Below, piece after piece: positions 22,468-31,614 of a stretch of DNA of 64,000 bases; position 1 is the stretch's first letter; every line of letters starts with the position of its first letter. A model generated the notes under the pieces. The model was not told where the DNA came from, did not search any database, and saw only the letters and a program-made list of their open reading frames with translations. The position numbers and the translations under genes were made by a program. Origin of the DNA: Corynebacterium sp. P4-C1 (lineage in GTDB: Bacteria > Actinomycetota > Actinomycetes > Mycobacteriales > Mycobacteriaceae); the NCBI RefSeq assembly GCF_030503595.1, contig NZ_CP129966.1:1426001-1490000 (forward strand). The letters are read 5' to 3'.

Positions 22468-22537
22468 CGGATTACCTCTTTCCTAGGTACAGGCCCCAGC
22501 CACGATGTTTAACTGGGCCTTCCGGATGCCGCATCGA

Positions 22538-22556
22538 CACTTTTCGCTTATCGACG
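22538..22556 (+). repeat. extended copy of the GCTTATCGAC repeat, upstream of rplK
   Basis: CACTTTTCGCTTATCGACG, the same 19-mer found downstream of rplL in the other orientation. It lies in the 229-nt gap between rplK and nusG, in which no gene is seen. Confidence 0.85.
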
Positions 22557-22647
22557 CAGCCACCGGGGACGAACGTGTTCACGTGCCCGCGATGCCGCAG
22601 GCACGACCGACAAGTGTATGCCACCACGCTGCCCTGCCCCAAATCGC

Positions 22648-22672
22648 GAAAGACCCGGCCGGAGCCGGGTCT
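22648..22672 (-). terminator. terminator of nusG
   Basis: AGACCCGGC/GCCGGGTCT 9-bp stem with a 4-nt loop (22651-22672), followed on the minus strand by TTTCGCG. It lies 24 nt after the nusG stop. Confidence 0.9.
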
Positions 22673-22696
22673 TGGTGCGCAAAGGGGAGTCGAGCG

Positions 22697-23788
22697 CTAC
22701 ATGATGCGCTCGATCTGGTCGGCGGTGAGCTCGACCGGGGTCTCGCGACCGAAGATGGACACGAGCGCCTGGATCTTGCCGGTCTCCGGGTCGATCTCGT
22801 TGATCGTGGCGGAGACGCTGGCCAGGGCACCGGAGAGGATGGTTACCGCTTCGCCGACCTCGAAGTCGTGCGCGACCTTCGGCTTCTCCTCCTGCTCCGG
22901 CATGGCAATGACGGTCTCGCCCTCAGCGTTCGCCTCGGTCTTGGCGGCGTCCTCGTCGACCTTCGGCTCCTTCGGCATGAGGAATTTGGCCACGTCGCGG
23001 TGCTTGACCGGGGTGGCGTTGCCCTCGTTGCCCACGAAGGAGGTCACGCCCGGGGTCTCGCGGACCACGGACCAGGCGGCGTCGTTGATGTCCATGCGGA
23101 CGAGCACGTAGCCCGGCAGGAGCTTGCGCTTGACCAACTTCTTTTTGCCGTCCTTGAGCTCGATGGCCTGCTCGATGGGCACGACCACGTCGTAGATGGA
23201 GTCCTCCACCTCGAGGGTCTGAATGCGCATGTCCAGGTTGGTCTTCACCTTGTTCTCGTAGCCGGAGTAGGACTGGATGATGTACCACTGGCCTGGCAGC
23301 TTCTTCAGCTCGCGGGTGTACTTGCGCAGGCGCGCCTTGTACTCGGCGTCGGCGGATTCCTCCGGCTCAGCGGCCAGAGCGGCCTCCGGGTCAGTCACGC
23401 CCTCAGCGTCGGCTTCCTGCACCGGCTGCTCCGGGACGTCGCCCTCAGCGACCATCTCTTCGCTCTGCTGCTCGGTGGTGTCGTCGGCAGCGTCCCTATC
23501 CGAGTCCGAGTTTTCGGACTCAGTCATCGCAGCGGGAGCTGAGGTGCCGTCCGTTTCCTCCGCGTCGCGAATTTCCGGATCTGTCGCCTCCTGCACAGCA
23601 CCGCCTTCAGCGACCATCTTTTCATTCTGCAGCTCGGCGTTATCCTCGGCATTCTCGTCAGAAGACGCGGTGGCATCCGCGTCATCCGTTTCAGGCACTG
23701 CCGGGTCGGTGGATTCCTGCACGGCACCGCCCTCGCCGACCATCTCGGCTTCGTTGGCTTCTACGCTGTATTCGTTGTCCTCGGCCAT
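22697..23788 (-). CDS. nusG: transcription termination/antitermination factor NusG with long acidic extension
   Basis: 363 residues. NusG binds the RNA polymerase clamp and bridges to ribosomal S10 or Rho. The NGN domain begins near residue 167 (GQWYIIQSYSGYENKV) and the KOW domain near 320 (FEVGEAVTILSGALASVSA). The first ~150 residues are acidic, as in other actinobacterial NusG proteins, but here they carry three copies of an (E/K)MV(G/A)EG-type repeat (15-29, 57-71, 111-134). That makes the protein longer than I recall for C. glutamicum. An insertion with DEDAAKTEANAEGE separates the two folded domains. AAGGAG precedes the ATG. Confidence 0.96.
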   Translation of the reverse strand: MAEDNEYSVEANEAEMVGEGGAVQESTDPAVPETDDADATASSDENAEDNAELQNEKMVAEGGAVQEATDPEIRDAEETDGTSAPAAMTESENSDSDRDAADDTTEQQSEEMVAEGDVPEQPVQEADAEGVTDPEAALAAEPEESADAEYKARLRKYTRELKKLPGQWYIIQSYSGYENKVKTNLDMRIQTLEVEDSIYDVVVPIEQAIELKDGKKKLVKRKLLPGYVLVRMDINDAAWSVVRETPGVTSFVGNEGNATPVKHRDVAKFLMPKEPKVDEDAAKTEANAEGETVIAMPEQEEKPKVAHDFEVGEAVTILSGALASVSATINEIDPETGKIQALVSIFGRETPVELTADQIERIM

Positions 23789-23898
23789 GTCCGCTCCTTG
23801 CAGTTGGCACGCGCCGCACTGTGGTGGGGCGCGATGGCTATTGGTGTTTTAACGTCTTTGATCAGTGCCCAGCTTACTCAGCTAGGCGAAAAACTTAT

Positions 23899-23928
23899 CC
23901 CGCCTTACCCAGTGTGCTGGGAGGCGGG
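23899..23928 (-). terminator. hairpin between secE and nusG (partial terminator)
   Basis: CCCGCCT...AGGCGGG and CCCAG...CTGGG pair around a 4-nt loop with a 2-nt bulge. The minus strand continues ATAAGTTTTTCG, and the plus strand also has a T-run. It lies 28 nt past secE and may limit read-through into nusG. Confidence 0.6.
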
Positions 23929-23955
23929 ATATTTTCTCTACTGCGCGAGTATAGC

Positions 23956-24279
23956 TTAAGGGACGAGGATCTTTTCAACTCCCCAAGCCGCGAGGTGGTC
24001 GACACCCCACACCAGCGCGGTCAGGACGATGAGGAAGCCGAAGACGATGAGCGTGTAGTTGACCATCTGCGAACTGGTCGGCCACACGACCTTGCGCATT
24101 TCGCCGACAACTTCACCGGGGAATGCGGCGACGCCGTTACCGGCGTTGCCTTGGTCCTCCGGGGAGGTCTTCTCTACGCGCTTCTCCTGGTAGGACTCAG
24201 AGGTGACGGAGCTAGCGCCGCTGCGCTGGCGCTTACCGGTCGGCTTTGCGGCATTCCGTCCAGGCTGGTTATCAGTCAC
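23956..24279 (-). CDS. secE: preprotein translocase subunit SecE
   Basis: 107 residues from a GTG (GAGGAG 4 nt upstream). Essential clamp subunit of the SecYEG channel. A long polar N-terminus is followed by the conserved amphipathic region (FPGEVVGEMRKVVWPTSSQM) and a single membrane helix (YTLIVFGFLIVLTALVWGV). It sits upstream of nusG as in most bacteria and just downstream of tRNA-Trp. Confidence 0.97.
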   Translation of the reverse strand: MTDNQPGRNAAKPTGKRQRSGASSVTSESYQEKRVEKTSPEDQGNAGNGVAAFPGEVVGEMRKVVWPTSSQMVNYTLIVFGFLIVLTALVWGVDHLAAWGVEKILVP

Positions 24280-24302
24280 AGCTCTCCTCGAGTTGGTCTA
24301 TA

Positions 24303-24378
24303 TGGCAGGGGCGACAGGACTCGAACCTGCAACCTACGGTTTTGGAGACCGTTGCGCTACCAATTGCGCCACGCCCCT
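24303..24378 (-). tRNA. tRNA-Trp (CCA)
   Basis: Cloverleaf with acceptor AGGGGCG/CGCCCCT, anticodon loop CTCCAAA with anticodon CCA, T-arm GGTTCGAGTCC and an encoded 3' CCA. Located just upstream of secE, the usual actinobacterial position. Confidence 0.97.
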
Positions 24379-24510
24379 AGGTGCACTGTTTTCCACTGCC
24401 GGGCGACCGATTTCTCGGTGTTCCGGCTGACAGTACGCCAACCCTACCACGGCACCTTCACAGTCCCGGAGAGGGCGAGCACATCTCCCCGACCGGGGTC
24501 GGATCGATGA

Positions 24511-24584
24511 GTAGCGATGGAGAGAATTGAACTCTCGACACAGCGATTATGAGTCGCTTGCTCTACCACTGAGCTACACCGCCA
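24511..24584 (-). tRNA. tRNA-Met (CAT), elongator type
   Basis: Anticodon stem-loop GCGACTCATAATCGC places CAT in the anticodon. The acceptor TGGCGGT pairs with ATCGCTA (two G-U pairs), and the T-arm is GAGAGTTCAATTCTCTC. The 3' CCA is not encoded. Confidence 0.93.
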
Positions 24585-24649
24585 TGTGCTCACTAACGAG
24601 TGCACATGAGAAGAGTAAACCAATCATGTCCGCCGCTAGCAAACAACAG

Positions 24650-24722
24650 AGCCCCCTAGCAGAATCGAACTGCTGACCTTCTCCTTACCATGGAGACGCT
24701 CTGCCGACTGAGCTAAGGGGGC
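24650..24722 (-). tRNA. tRNA-Thr (GGT)
   Basis: Anticodon arm TCTCC-ATGGTAA-GGAGA gives anticodon GGT. Acceptor GCCCCCT/AGGGGGC and T-arm with GTTCGATTC. The 3' CCA is not encoded. Confidence 0.95.
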
Positions 24723-24830
24723 TTAAGCCTCTTAAGCGTTACCCGCTCGTTTGAAGCCTTGAAAAGATTAACCCGGCACATGCATAACGTACAAATCGCC
24801 AGGCTAGAATACTTTTTTGAGAGCTTTATA

Positions 24831-24840
24831 GCTTATCGAC
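24831..24840 (+). repeat. intergenic copy of the GCTTATCGAC repeat
   Basis: Exact 10-mer in the 218-nt gap between tRNA-Thr and the lamin-tail protein gene; the gap shows no gene. One of three non-coding copies. Confidence 0.85.
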
Positions 24841-24940
24841 GCCACCGTTTCACCACCCGTACCGCAGCACGTTGGGCAGGGCGCGGAGGGTGGCTACGGC
24901 GTACGCGGTGGAACACCGCTATGGAATTATTCCGGACCTG

Positions 24941-26539
24941 CTAGAACGGCAGCTTGATGTCCAGGTTGCTGTTGTCCTTGACCCACTGCATGATCGGGCC
25001 CGCGGAAATCACGCCGGCGATGAAGGCCAGCAGTGCGCCGAGGACTGCGGCGACGACGCCGCCGGTGCTGGACTGCCCGCTGGTCTGGCCTGCCTGATCG
25101 CTGGATCCGCCCTTGCCGCTGCCGGCATCGCCGTTGCTGTCCGTGCAGTCGACGGTCTGCTCGTGGTTCGCGCCACGCAGGGAGATGCCCTCGCTCACGC
25201 CGTCGTCAGCCCACAGGAAACGGGTGACCTCAGTGGCCTTGCCTCCCACGCACTCGCTGGTGGAGGTATAGGAGCCGAAGCCCTCATTGGCCAGGTTGGC
25301 GAAGTGAGCCGGGCGGGCCTGGATCTCGGATGCCGGGGCGAATTCGGTGCCGTTGTGGGCGAGGAGGATGGACTGGCCGTCGCACGCTTCGTCGCAAAGC
25401 ACGCGAAGCTGCTTGTCCTGCTGGCGGTAGTCGAGCGCCATGACGCCGGAGAACGGCGACTGGTAGGTCTGCTTGAGCTCGTAGGTGCCGTCGTCCTTCA
25501 GGTCGAGGAAGTGGACCTTGCCGTCAGCCTCGACGCCGACCGCGTAGAGCTTCTGCTCCGGGATGTAGGAGATCGCTTCCAGGCCCGCGTTGGCGCCGAT
25601 CTCGCCGGCGACATCCTTCAGGTTCCATTCGTGGGTGGCTTTGAGCTCCTCCTCCCCTTCCTTCACCTCAAAGCGCAGCACGGACGGGCGGGAGACCTTC
25701 TTGTCCTCGTTGTTGCGCTCGGTGGCGACGTAGATGGCGCCGTCCGGGCCGACGGTGACGCCCTCGGTGTCGAGCTTTCCGGTGCCGTCGGCGTACTTCA
25801 GGGTCCACGTGCCGGCCACGGAGTACTTCTTGGCGGCCTCGTCGTAGTCGAGGGCGTAGAGCTTGCCGGTGCCGTTGTTGACCACCCATGCGCGGCCCTT
25901 GTCGTCGAAGTCGACACCGGACATGTCCTCGCCCGCGAAATCGCCACCCAGGTCGACGTTGTAGACGTTGTCGTACGGCCACGGCTCAACCGCCCCCGCA
26001 GGGGTCGTCTCCCCCGCGTCGCCGGCACCCTTGTTCTTGAGCCCCATCGTCGGCTCGGCAGTGTCGGTGAAGTCGCCGGTCATGTCCGGGACGCGGCCAA
26101 GAGTGGTCGGCGAGTGCTCGGTCCAGGACTGCTCGGCGACGAGGTTGCCCTCGGCATCGAAAATGCGGACGGTGTCCTTGCCGCCCAGACCGAAGCCCTT
26201 GGAGCCGTCAATCGTCTGCGTATCGGTGTAGAACGCCTTGTAGCCGCCAGACTCGATCTTCGTGCCGTCCGGAATGACGATCGGGGCGTGCTTGTCATCG
26301 TCGTCAAGAATCTTCCAGCCGGAAATGTCGATGCTCTGGTTGTTGTCCGTGTTAGCCAGCTCGACCCAGTCGCCGACCGAGTCACCGTTGGACTCGATCT
26401 CGTTGAGGACCACCGGGGAGGAGACCGTCTCGGCGGCGGTGGCCACCGGAACGGCGAAAGCAGACAGAGCCAGGGATGCGGCGGCCGGCAGAGCGAGCGC
26501 GGCGCGGAAGCGGGAACGGGACACAGGAAAACCCTTCAT
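24941..26539 (-). CDS. secreted lamin-tail / propeller-like surface protein with C-terminal anchor
   Basis: 532 residues. Signal peptide SRSRFRAALALPAAASLALS...ATAAE. Residues ~40-150 form a lamin-tail domain (VVLNEIESNGDSVGDWVEL, ISGWKILDDDD). The next ~250 residues contain repeated strands (VDFDDKGRAWVVNNGTGKLY, VTVGPDGAIYVATERNN, LEAISYIPEQKLYAVGVEADG) like an SdiA-regulated or esterase-like propeller. A Ser/Gly linker and one C-terminal helix (GGVVAAVLGALLAFIAGVISAG) follow; no LPxTG. A GTG 15 nt inside, with GAAGGG 7 nt upstream, is an alternative start. An extracellular phosphodiesterase-like or binding role is possible but not shown. Confidence 0.75.
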   Translation of the reverse strand: MKGFPVSRSRFRAALALPAAASLALSAFAVPVATAAETVSSPVVLNEIESNGDSVGDWVELANTDNNQSIDISGWKILDDDDKHAPIVIPDGTKIESGGYKAFYTDTQTIDGSKGFGLGGKDTVRIFDAEGNLVAEQSWTEHSPTTLGRVPDMTGDFTDTAEPTMGLKNKGAGDAGETTPAGAVEPWPYDNVYNVDLGGDFAGEDMSGVDFDDKGRAWVVNNGTGKLYALDYDEAAKKYSVAGTWTLKYADGTGKLDTEGVTVGPDGAIYVATERNNEDKKVSRPSVLRFEVKEGEEELKATHEWNLKDVAGEIGANAGLEAISYIPEQKLYAVGVEADGKVHFLDLKDDGTYELKQTYQSPFSGVMALDYRQQDKQLRVLCDEACDGQSILLAHNGTEFAPASEIQARPAHFANLANEGFGSYTSTSECVGGKATEVTRFLWADDGVSEGISLRGANHEQTVDCTDSNGDAGSGKGGSSDQAGQTSGQSSTGGVVAAVLGALLAFIAGVISAGPIMQWVKDNSNLDIKLPF

Positions 26540-26688
26540 GCGTTGGAAACAGTGACGTACCCGTGAGACGCTAGCCCCGCTCTTTTAACGGGCACTGGCC
26601 TGAAAGTGACGTCCGCGTGACCGGAAAATGAAAAGGGGAAATGCAAAAACGCGCACCGCGGGAAATTGTCCGCGGTACGCGTTGTCAG

Positions 26689-26773
26689 TGGTGCCAGGTA
26701 GAAGATTCGAACTTCTGAAGGCAATGCCGGCGGATTTACAGTCCGCTCCCTTTGGCCGCTCGGGCAACCTGGC
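26689..26773 (-). tRNA. tRNA-Tyr (GTA)
   Basis: 85-nt class II tRNA with anticodon loop CTGTAAA (anticodon GTA), long variable arm, T-arm AAGTTCGAATCTT, acceptor GCCAGGT/ACCTGGC and an encoded 3' CCA. Confidence 0.95.
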
Positions 26774-26837
26774 GTGCTTGGACTACTCTACAGCAGCGGG
26801 TCACAGAAACAACAAATCAGCTGCTGAAGGTTGGTTT

Positions 26838-27854
26838 TCAGCCGACGCGCTCGACTGTGTAGCGCGCGATTTGGCGCATCGCACCGTTCGCCGGGATGTC
26901 AGGCAGCTCGTCCAGGCGAGCGTCGACGATGGAGAGGTAGCGGTGGACGTCGTCAAGCGCGCGTGCACGGCCGTCCGTCTCGGCGATGAGCGTGAGGGCG
27001 CGCTCCACGTCGGCGTCCTCGGTGAGCGGGCCAGTGAGAAGGCCGCGGAGCTCCTCGCCCGCGTCCCCTTCGTCCTGCAGCGCGTAGAGGACCGGGAGGG
27101 TGAACACGCCCTCGCGCAGATCCGTGCCCGGGGTCTTCCCGGACTGATCGGAGTCGGAGAAAATGTCGATGATGTCGTCGACGATCTGGAAGACCATACC
27201 GATCGCCTCGCCGAGCTCCTTGATGGTGCGCACCGTGGCCTCGTCCGCGCCGGAGTGCGTGGCACCCAGGTAGGCGGCGGACGCGATGAGCACACCGGTC
27301 TTTTCCCGGATGACTTCGAGATAATGCTCGACGGGGTCGCCGCCGCGCGCGCCGACGGTCTCGCGCATCTGGCCGGTGACCAAGTCGCTGAACGTCTCCG
27401 CGAAGTGGCGGACGGTGGCGGTGTCGATCTCGCTCATCAACCGCGAGGCCTCCGCCAGCAGGTAGTCGCCGGAGAGGATCGCGACCGTGTTGGACCAGCG
27501 GGAATTCGCGGACTCCACACCGCGGCGCTTCGCGGCCTCGTCCATCACGTCGTCGTGGTACAGCGTGGCCAGGTGGACCAGCTCCACGATCGCCGCGCCG
27601 CGGATCACATTGTCCGCCTGCGGGGTCGGCCCGAACTCACTCGCCAGCACCGCCATCAACGGACGGAAGCGCTTGCCGCCAGCCTTGGCCAGGTGGGTGA
27701 CCTGTTCGCTGAGGAAATCCTCGCCGCCGGAAAGCCGCTCGAACATGAGCTCTTCCACCCGGTTCAACCCGTCCGTGACGCGTTGCGCCAAGTCCTCGTC
27801 GCCGAGATCGAGCTTGTTGTCGACGGCGGGCGACGTGGGAGTGCCGTTGGTCAT
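26838..27854 (-). CDS. grcC1: polyprenyl diphosphate synthase for the menaquinone side chain
   Basis: 338 residues. Trans-isoprenyl diphosphate synthase that builds the long prenyl tail later attached by MenA. First aspartate-rich motif in LATLYHDDVMDEA with the basic patch KRR, second in MVFQIVDDIIDIFSD, and GKRFRP near the N-terminus. AAGGA is 6 nt before the ATG. It is divergent from menJ (81 nt), and the pairing with menJ and menG mirrors Rv0561c-Rv0562, where the gene is grcC1. Exact chain length cannot be read from the sequence. Confidence 0.92.
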   Translation of the reverse strand: MTNGTPTSPAVDNKLDLGDEDLAQRVTDGLNRVEELMFERLSGGEDFLSEQVTHLAKAGGKRFRPLMAVLASEFGPTPQADNVIRGAAIVELVHLATLYHDDVMDEAAKRRGVESANSRWSNTVAILSGDYLLAEASRLMSEIDTATVRHFAETFSDLVTGQMRETVGARGGDPVEHYLEVIREKTGVLIASAAYLGATHSGADEATVRTIKELGEAIGMVFQIVDDIIDIFSDSDQSGKTPGTDLREGVFTLPVLYALQDEGDAGEELRGLLTGPLTEDADVERALTLIAETDGRARALDDVHRYLSIVDARLDELPDIPANGAMRQIARYTVERVG

Positions 27855-27935
27855 CTATCGTCCTTGCGGGGTCGTGCGGGGTCTGCGTCCCCTTAACCGT
27901 AGTCCACCCCTGAGCCATCTGGCACAATAAGTTCG

Positions 27936-29195
27936 GTGAAATCGTTCGAGTGCGTCGTTGTCGGTGCGGGACCCGCAGGTTCTGCCGCCGCCATTGCCGC
28001 CCGGCGCGCCGGTTTCGAGGTCGCGGTTGTGGATGCCGCCCCCGCCGGCCGCGACAAGACATGCGGCGACGGGCTGACTCCCCGCGCGGTGCACGCCCTG
28101 CGGGAGTTGGGGCTGTCCGCCGCGCTCCCCACCTACCGCAACAGGGGGCTCAAGCTGCATGGTTACGGCGGTTCCGTGACCGCGCCGTGGCCGGAGGGCC
28201 ACTACGGCACGGAAGGTTCCGCCTCGCCGCGCTCGCTTTTCGACGCCGCCTTGGCCGACCTTGCCTCCTCCCTCGGCGCCGAGATGTTCTACAGCTGCCC
28301 CGCCATCGGCGCCGAATTCGATGACAGCGGCGCGATCACCGGCGTGGTCACCTCTCAGGGGACGCTGCGCGCGAAGTGGGTGATCGTGGCCGATGGGGTG
28401 CGCTCCCCCTTCGGCAAGCAGCTCGGCCGGAAATGGCACCGCGGTCAGGTCTACGGCATCGCGGCGCGCTCCTACTGCGCCACTCCGTTCAGCGGTGAAC
28501 CGTGGATGCACTCCCACGTGGAGCTGCGCGACGGGGCGGGTGCGATCCAGCCCGGCTACGGGTGGATCTTCCCGCTCGGCGACGGCACAGTGAACCTGGG
28601 CTGCGGTGCCCTGTCCACCGACGCCCGCCCTGCGAAGGTGAACACGAAGAAGCTGCTGCTCCAGTACGCTGACCAGGTCCGAGACGAGTGGCAGCTGGGC
28701 CAGCCGGAGAACATCACCTCCGCCCTGTTGCCGATGGGCGGCGCGGTGTCCAACGTCGCCGGGCCGAACTGGATGCTCATCGGCGACGCGGCAGCCTGCG
28801 TGAACCCCCTCAACGGCGAGGGCATCGACTACGGGCTGGAGACCGCCATCATGGCGGTGGACCTGATCGCGGATGCCGCCGGAACCCACCCCGATCTGAC
28901 GTTGGTCTGGCCACATGAACTGCGCCGCGCGTACGGCGAAGCGTTCGTGCTGGCCCGCACACTCGCCCGTGTGCTCACGTACCCGCAGTTCCTGCCCGCA
29001 GCGGGCCCGCTGGCCCTGCGCGGCCCCGGCGGACGCCACCTCATGCCCGCGGCGGCACGCCTGATGGGCAACCTCGTCACCGAGGAAGACCGGGACCTCG
29101 TCGCACGCGTGTGGCGCCTGGCCGGTTCCATGGCCTCTCGAGTCTCCCGAGCCTCCCGCACGCGCGCGGACAGCCCGCTGTGGTCCGTGGACTAG
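27936..29195 (+). CDS. menJ: menaquinone reductase (geranylgeranyl reductase family)
   Basis: 419 residues. FAD enzyme that saturates one isoprene unit of menaquinone. N-terminal dinucleotide motif VVVGAGPAGSAAA, then DKTCGDGLTPRA and the family block VSNVAGPNWMLIGDAAACVNPLNGEGIDYG split over the FAD-binding GD motif. The GTG start lies 7 nt after CACAAT (27923-27928), so it is probably leaderless. It converges on menG with only 15 nt between stops. Confidence 0.92.
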   Translation: MKSFECVVVGAGPAGSAAAIAARRAGFEVAVVDAAPAGRDKTCGDGLTPRAVHALRELGLSAALPTYRNRGLKLHGYGGSVTAPWPEGHYGTEGSASPRSLFDAALADLASSLGAEMFYSCPAIGAEFDDSGAITGVVTSQGTLRAKWVIVADGVRSPFGKQLGRKWHRGQVYGIAARSYCATPFSGEPWMHSHVELRDGAGAIQPGYGWIFPLGDGTVNLGCGALSTDARPAKVNTKKLLLQYADQVRDEWQLGQPENITSALLPMGGAVSNVAGPNWMLIGDAAACVNPLNGEGIDYGLETAIMAVDLIADAAGTHPDLTLVWPHELRRAYGEAFVLARTLARVLTYPQFLPAAGPLALRGPGGRHLMPAAARLMGNLVTEEDRDLVARVWRLAGSMASRVSRASRTRADSPLWSVD

Positions 29196-29210
29196 GCCCC
29201 GGAGGAGGCT

Positions 29211-29897
29211 CTAGCGCTTGACCGCCCCGTGCAGGGCGACAATGCCGAAGGCGAGGTTCTGCCAGCCGCAGTCCTCCCACCCGTTGGCGTTGACCGCCGC
29301 AGCGAGGTCCTCCTGGTCGGGCCAGGCGCGGATCGACTCCGCCAGGTACTCGTAGGCCTCCGCGTTGGAGGAGAACACCTTGCCCAGGAGAGGAATCACC
29401 CGGGGCAGGTACTCGCGGTAGATGGTGGAGAACACCGGGACCACGGGGGTGGAGAATTCGTTGACCACCAAGCGGCCGCCCGGTTTGGTCACGCGAGCCA
29501 TCTCGCGCAGGCCGGCTTCGAAATCGTGGACATTGCGCAGGCCGTAGGAGATGGTCACGGCATCGAAGGTCTCGTCGGCGAACGGCAGGTGCATCGCGTC
29601 GCCCACGACTTTGGGCACGTCACGGTGCTTGCCGGCGGCCAGCATGCCCTGGGAGAAATCGCACGCCACGCACCATGCGCCGGACTTGGTCAGCTCCACC
29701 GTGGACACCGCCGTGCCGGCCGCAAGGTCGAGGACCTTCTCCCCTGGCTTCAGGTCCAGGCGCTGACGGGTGCGCTTGCGCCAGTAGCGGTCCAGGCCAC
29801 CCGTCATGACTGTGTTGGTGATGTCGTAGTTCTTCCCTACTTCATCGAACATTCCCGCGACATCCAGCGGGTTCTTCTCCAGGTTCGCCTTGGCCAT
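29211..29897 (-). CDS. menG: demethylmenaquinone methyltransferase
   Basis: 228 residues from the ATG at 29897, 8 nt after -10 TAGACT (29906-29911); upstream in-frame codons look non-coding. Class I SAM methyltransferase performing the last step of menaquinone synthesis. SAM motif [15 protein letters not shown], UbiE signatures [20 protein letters not shown] and [20 protein letters not shown]. Often labelled ubiE or menH in actinobacteria. Confidence 0.95.
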   Translation of the reverse strand: MAKANLEKNPLDVAGMFDEVGKNYDITNTVMTGGLDRYWRKRTRQRLDLKPGEKVLDLAAGTAVSTVELTKSGAWCVACDFSQGMLAAGKHRDVPKVVGDAMHLPFADETFDAVTISYGLRNVHDFEAGLREMARVTKPGGRLVVNEFSTPVVPVFSTIYREYLPRVIPLLGKVFSSNAEAYEYLAESIRAWPDQEDLAAAVNANGWEDCGWQNLAFGIVALHGAVKR

Positions 29898-29956
29898 AGC
29901 ACCCGAGTCTAGGCCACCGCGATACCTCGACCACATTGAAGCCCCGACGTCCCCCG

Positions 29957-31105
29957 CTATCGCCGGAGCGGGCGACGGCGCTTCTTCGGGTAGCCGTCGA
30001 TGACCTCGCCGTAGTAGCCGAGCAGCTGGTCGCACAGGGCAGGCCAGGTCTTGTCGGCGACAGACGCGCGGGCGTTGACCCGCATCTGCTCCAGCGTCCC
30101 GGGCTGCAGAATAGCGGCGACGGAGGCGGGCAGATCGCGCTCGAAGGTGTCCACGTCGATCAGGTCGCCGTTGTAGCCGGGCTCGATCAGGTCGATCGGG
30201 CCACCGGCACGCGGGCCGATGGTGGGGGTGCCGGAAGCCTGCGCCTCCTGGATGGTCTGCCCGAAGGTCTCGAATTCGCCCGTGTGCACGAACAGGTCCA
30301 AGCTGGCGTAGGCGGCGGCGAGCTTTTTGCCGCTCAACTGCCCGGTGAACACAGCGGTAGGCATGCGCTTGCCCAGGGTGCGGCGCAGCGGTCCGTCACC
30401 GACGATGACGAGCTGGATATCCGGGTCGCCGTGGAGGACCGTGAGCCGCTCCACACCCTTCTCCGACGCGAGGCGGCCGACGAAGCCGACGATCTTCTTC
30501 TGCCCCGTCGGGTCCCACTTCTTGCGCAGCTTCTGCGAGCGGCGGTCCGGGCGGAACAGCTCAGAGTCGACGCCTCGGCCCCAGCGGCGGATGTTCTTGA
30601 TTCCGTGGGCCTCGAGCTCCCCGATTGTCACCGACGACGGCGCCAACGTCATCTGGGTCATGTTGTGCAGGTTCCGCGCCCACACCCACGCCGCGGACTC
30701 GAGGAAGCCGACGTGGTAGCGGGCGGTGTAGCCGGCCACATCCGTCTGGAACAGCGCGACCGCTGGAAGCTTGAGGCGCTTCGCCGCCACGGCGCCCGCA
30801 CCGCCGAGGACGAAAGGGCTGGCCAAGTGCACCACATCGGGCTTGAATTCGCGCAGCACGCGCGTGATCGTGCCGTTGGGCACACCGATGGGCAAAGAGT
30901 CCACCAGCGGCACCATGACCGTGGGCACGCGCACAACGGGAAAGCCCGCGTACTCGGCGATCTCCTCCTGGTTGGCGCGCGCACCCGGCGCGATCACGAT
31001 CGCTTCGTGGCCTGTCCGCTGGAGATGCTCCAGAACCCGGAGGATCGAGTTGGTCACTCCGTTGACGTTGGGCAGGAAAGACTCGGCGACAATGGCAACA
31101 CGCAT
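29957..31105 (-). CDS. mgtA: GDP-mannose-dependent alpha-mannosyltransferase MgtA
   Basis: 382 residues, GT-B fold, GT4 family. N-terminal [20 protein letters not shown] and C-terminal donor-binding [21 protein letters not shown] (E-x7-E type) are present. The order with DUF3592, menD and menG matches Rv0557 and its C. glutamicum counterpart MgtA, which mannosylates glucuronosyl-diacylglycerol to start a lipomannan-like glycolipid. The ATG is 6 nt after AATAAT (31112-31117), probably leaderless. A PimB-like activity is the alternative, but synteny favours MgtA. Confidence 0.88.
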   Translation of the reverse strand: MRVAIVAESFLPNVNGVTNSILRVLEHLQRTGHEAIVIAPGARANQEEIAEYAGFPVVRVPTVMVPLVDSLPIGVPNGTITRVLREFKPDVVHLASPFVLGGAGAVAAKRLKLPAVALFQTDVAGYTARYHVGFLESAAWVWARNLHNMTQMTLAPSSVTIGELEAHGIKNIRRWGRGVDSELFRPDRRSQKLRKKWDPTGQKKIVGFVGRLASEKGVERLTVLHGDPDIQLVIVGDGPLRRTLGKRMPTAVFTGQLSGKKLAAAYASLDLFVHTGEFETFGQTIQEAQASGTPTIGPRAGGPIDLIEPGYNGDLIDVDTFERDLPASVAAILQPGTLEQMRVNARASVADKTWPALCDQLLGYYGEVIDGYPKKRRRPLRR

Positions 31106-31132
31106 GCGAGCATTATTCAGGACCAGCGCTAA

Positions 31133-31597
31133 TTAGTCCTTGCTTTCACGGGAACGAGAGGTGAACTTTCCGCCCGGTGTCCGGGACTTCTTACCTAAAG
31201 CGCTGACCCCCAGCCAGGCGGCCGCCGCGATGAGGGTGGCCACCGCGCCGACGGACAGCGCGGGAACGATAGCGAGCGTCCAGCCGCGCCCCTCCACTTT
31301 GACGATCTCCGGGTTGCTCTTCGCGTAGGTCACCCACACCTGCTGCCCGTCGCCGAGTCCCGAGGGGTAGAGCAGGCCGCGCTGCGGGGAGTGGAATTCG
31401 CCGGACTCGTCCTGGTAATCGACGGAGGTGCGCGTCAACCCCACACCGGTGACGGTGGCGATGCCGCGTCCGGGGTCGCGCGAGATGGTGAAGTCGTTGT
31501 ACGCCGGCCCCGCGACCATGGCCACGCTGCCCAGTATCGCGCACGCGTAAAGCACGATGATGAGCTGGTGGAGGCGTCGGCGGACAGTCGGAGCCAC
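31133..31597 (-). CDS. DUF3592 family membrane protein
   Basis: 154 residues from a GTG preceded by GGGGG, 17 nt after the menD stop. Two membrane helices (LIIVLYACAILGSVAMVAGPA and AIVPALSVGAVATLIAAAAWL) flank an extracytoplasmic beta-rich domain (GIATVTGVGLTRTSVDYQDESG, GDGQQVWVTY) typical of DUF3592. Its place between menD and mgtA equals Rv0556. Function unknown. Confidence 0.8.
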   Translation of the reverse strand: MAPTVRRRLHQLIIVLYACAILGSVAMVAGPAYNDFTISRDPGRGIATVTGVGLTRTSVDYQDESGEFHSPQRGLLYPSGLGDGQQVWVTYAKSNPEIVKVEGRGWTLAIVPALSVGAVATLIAAAAWLGVSALGKKSRTPGGKFTSRSRESKD

Positions 31598-31614
31598 TGT
31601 TTCCCCCGCCGCTT

